Below, piece by piece: positions 5,491-6,032 of a DNA stretch of 6,032 nucleotides. The position numbers and the translations under genes are program-made. The notes under the pieces were generated by a model. That model worked only from the letters and a program-made list of their open reading frames with translations, did not search any database and was not told the origin of the DNA. Within the stretch, counting starts at the first letter, position 1, and the number at the start of each line of letters is the position of its first letter. The DNA is from an uncultured Hymenobacter sp. (lineage in GTDB: Bacteria > Bacteroidota > Bacteroidia > Cytophagales > Hymenobacteraceae), in contig CALMOO010000443.1 in assembly GCA_937871705.1 (NCBI GenBank), positions 1-6,032 of the forward strand, in the 5' to 3' direction.

Positions 5491-5502
5491 CCCCTACCCC
5501 CC
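5491..5502. repeat. CCTACCCC/GGGGTAGG motif copy abutting a stop codon
   Basis: The sequence is CCCCTACCCCCC. On the minus strand it reads directly out of the peptidase stop codon: TA, six G, TA, four G. The stop TAG thus supplies an extra TA-G unit. Confidence 0.6.
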
Positions 5503-6032
5503 TATTGGGCCGTGGCGTACTCGCGGTAGAACTCGGGGATGGTTTCGATGCCTTTCAGGAAGTTAAAAACGCCGAAATGCTCGTTGGGCGAGTGGATGGC
5601 GTCGGAGTCGAGGCCGAAGCCCAGCAGCACCGTGTCGAGACCCAGCTCGCTCTTAAACATGGCCACGATGGGAATGGAGCCGCCACCGCGGGTGGGCACA
5701 GGCTTCTTGCCGAAGGTGGTTTCGAGGGCGCGGGCGGCGGCGCGGTAGGCAGCCGAGTCGGTGGGCGTCACCACAGGCTCGCCGCCGTGGTGGGGCGTTA
5801 CGCGCACCGTGACGCCAGCCGGGGCAATGCTTGTGAAGTGCTTCTGAAACAAGGCCGTAATCTCGTCGCTGGTTTGGTGGGGCACCAAGCGCATCGAGAT
5901 TTTGGCGTAGGCCTTGCTGGCAATCACGGTCTTAGCACCTTCGCCGGTGTAGCCGCCCCAGATGCCGTTGACGTCGAGCGTGGGCCGGATGCTGGTGCGC
6001 TCGGGGGTGGTGTAGCCGGCTTCGCCCACGAC
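5502..6032 (-). CDS. M20-family dipeptidase/metallopeptidase, C-terminal part (5' end outside window)
   Basis: 177 codons are visible and the frame is open to the right edge, so the GTG at 6029 is internal. M20 dipeptidases are usually about 450 residues, so roughly the last 40 percent is present. The first visible part, with TLDVNGIWGGYTGEG and then TVIASKAYAKISMRLVPHQ, belongs to the dimerisation (lid) domain of this group. It is followed by return to the catalytic domain: TRGGGSIPIVAMF and then GFGLDSDAIHSPNEHF, where the His of IHSPNE is the expected C-terminal zinc ligand. The other zinc ligands and the catalytic Glu lie in the missing N-terminal part. The family cleaves dipeptides or short peptides in a di-zinc active site. 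Whether there is a signal peptide cannot be seen. The gene converges on the second beta-barrel gene, with a bidirectional hairpin between them. Confidence 0.92.
   Translation of the reverse strand, partial: VVGEAGYTTPERTSIRPTLDVNGIWGGYTGEGAKTVIASKAYAKISMRLVPHQTSDEITALFQKHFTSIAPAGVTVRVTPHHGGEPVVTPTDSAAYRAAARALETTFGKKPVPTRGGGSIPIVAMFKSELGLDTVLLGFGLDSDAIHSPNEHFGVFNFLKGIETIPEFYREYATAQ

Noticed and set aside
1408..5502. Treating the spaced CCTACCCC copies as a CRISPR-like array
   Set aside because: The repeats are too short, the spacing is irregular (hundreds of bases), and both orientations occur, several inside genes.

Overview
The window looks like chromosomal DNA of a GC-moderate member of the Bacteroidota, most likely a Hymenobacter-like Cytophagales species. 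This is inferred from several signals: signal peptides ending A-x-A followed by Gln, no Shine-Dalgarno sequences before the starts, promoter -7 boxes of the Bacteroidota form TAnnTTTG, a pair of PF13568-type outer-membrane beta-barrel proteins, and protein motifs typical of that group. No mobile element, CRISPR array, rRNA or tRNA gene was seen.

Left part (1-1813, + strand): the C-terminal half of a YifB/ComM-type AAA+ ATPase is followed after 11 bases by pyrD, a class 2 quinone-dependent dihydroorotate dehydrogenase that starts with GTG. pyrD carries Met where the family has a conserved FMN-contacting Lys. Middle part (1795-3773, - strand): a polytopic membrane protein of uncertain family overlaps the 3' end of pyrD tail-to-tail by 19 bases. 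Upstream of it lies a secreted PagL-like acyloxyacyl hydrolase (lipid A 3-O-deacylase family) with a probable TTG start, a five-codon in-frame upstream ORF and a structured leader.

Right part (3988-6032): a 214-base divergent intergenic region separates the PagL-like gene from two tandem, paralogous outer-membrane beta-barrel genes on the + strand. Each is followed by a strong hairpin terminator, and the second has its own TAnnTTTG promoter box. Converging on them from the right edge is the C-terminal part of an M20-family dipeptidase; a long near-perfect hairpin separates the two convergent genes.

The middle and right genes share a cell-envelope theme (lipid A modification, outer-membrane barrels, a membrane protein), but nothing proves that they form one pathway. 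No clearly new multi-gene system is visible. The observations most worth a second look are the PyrD Lys-to-Met change, the leader of the PagL-like gene with its missing catalytic Glu, and a short motif, CCTACCCC/GGGGTAGG, that recurs eight times in 6 kb.
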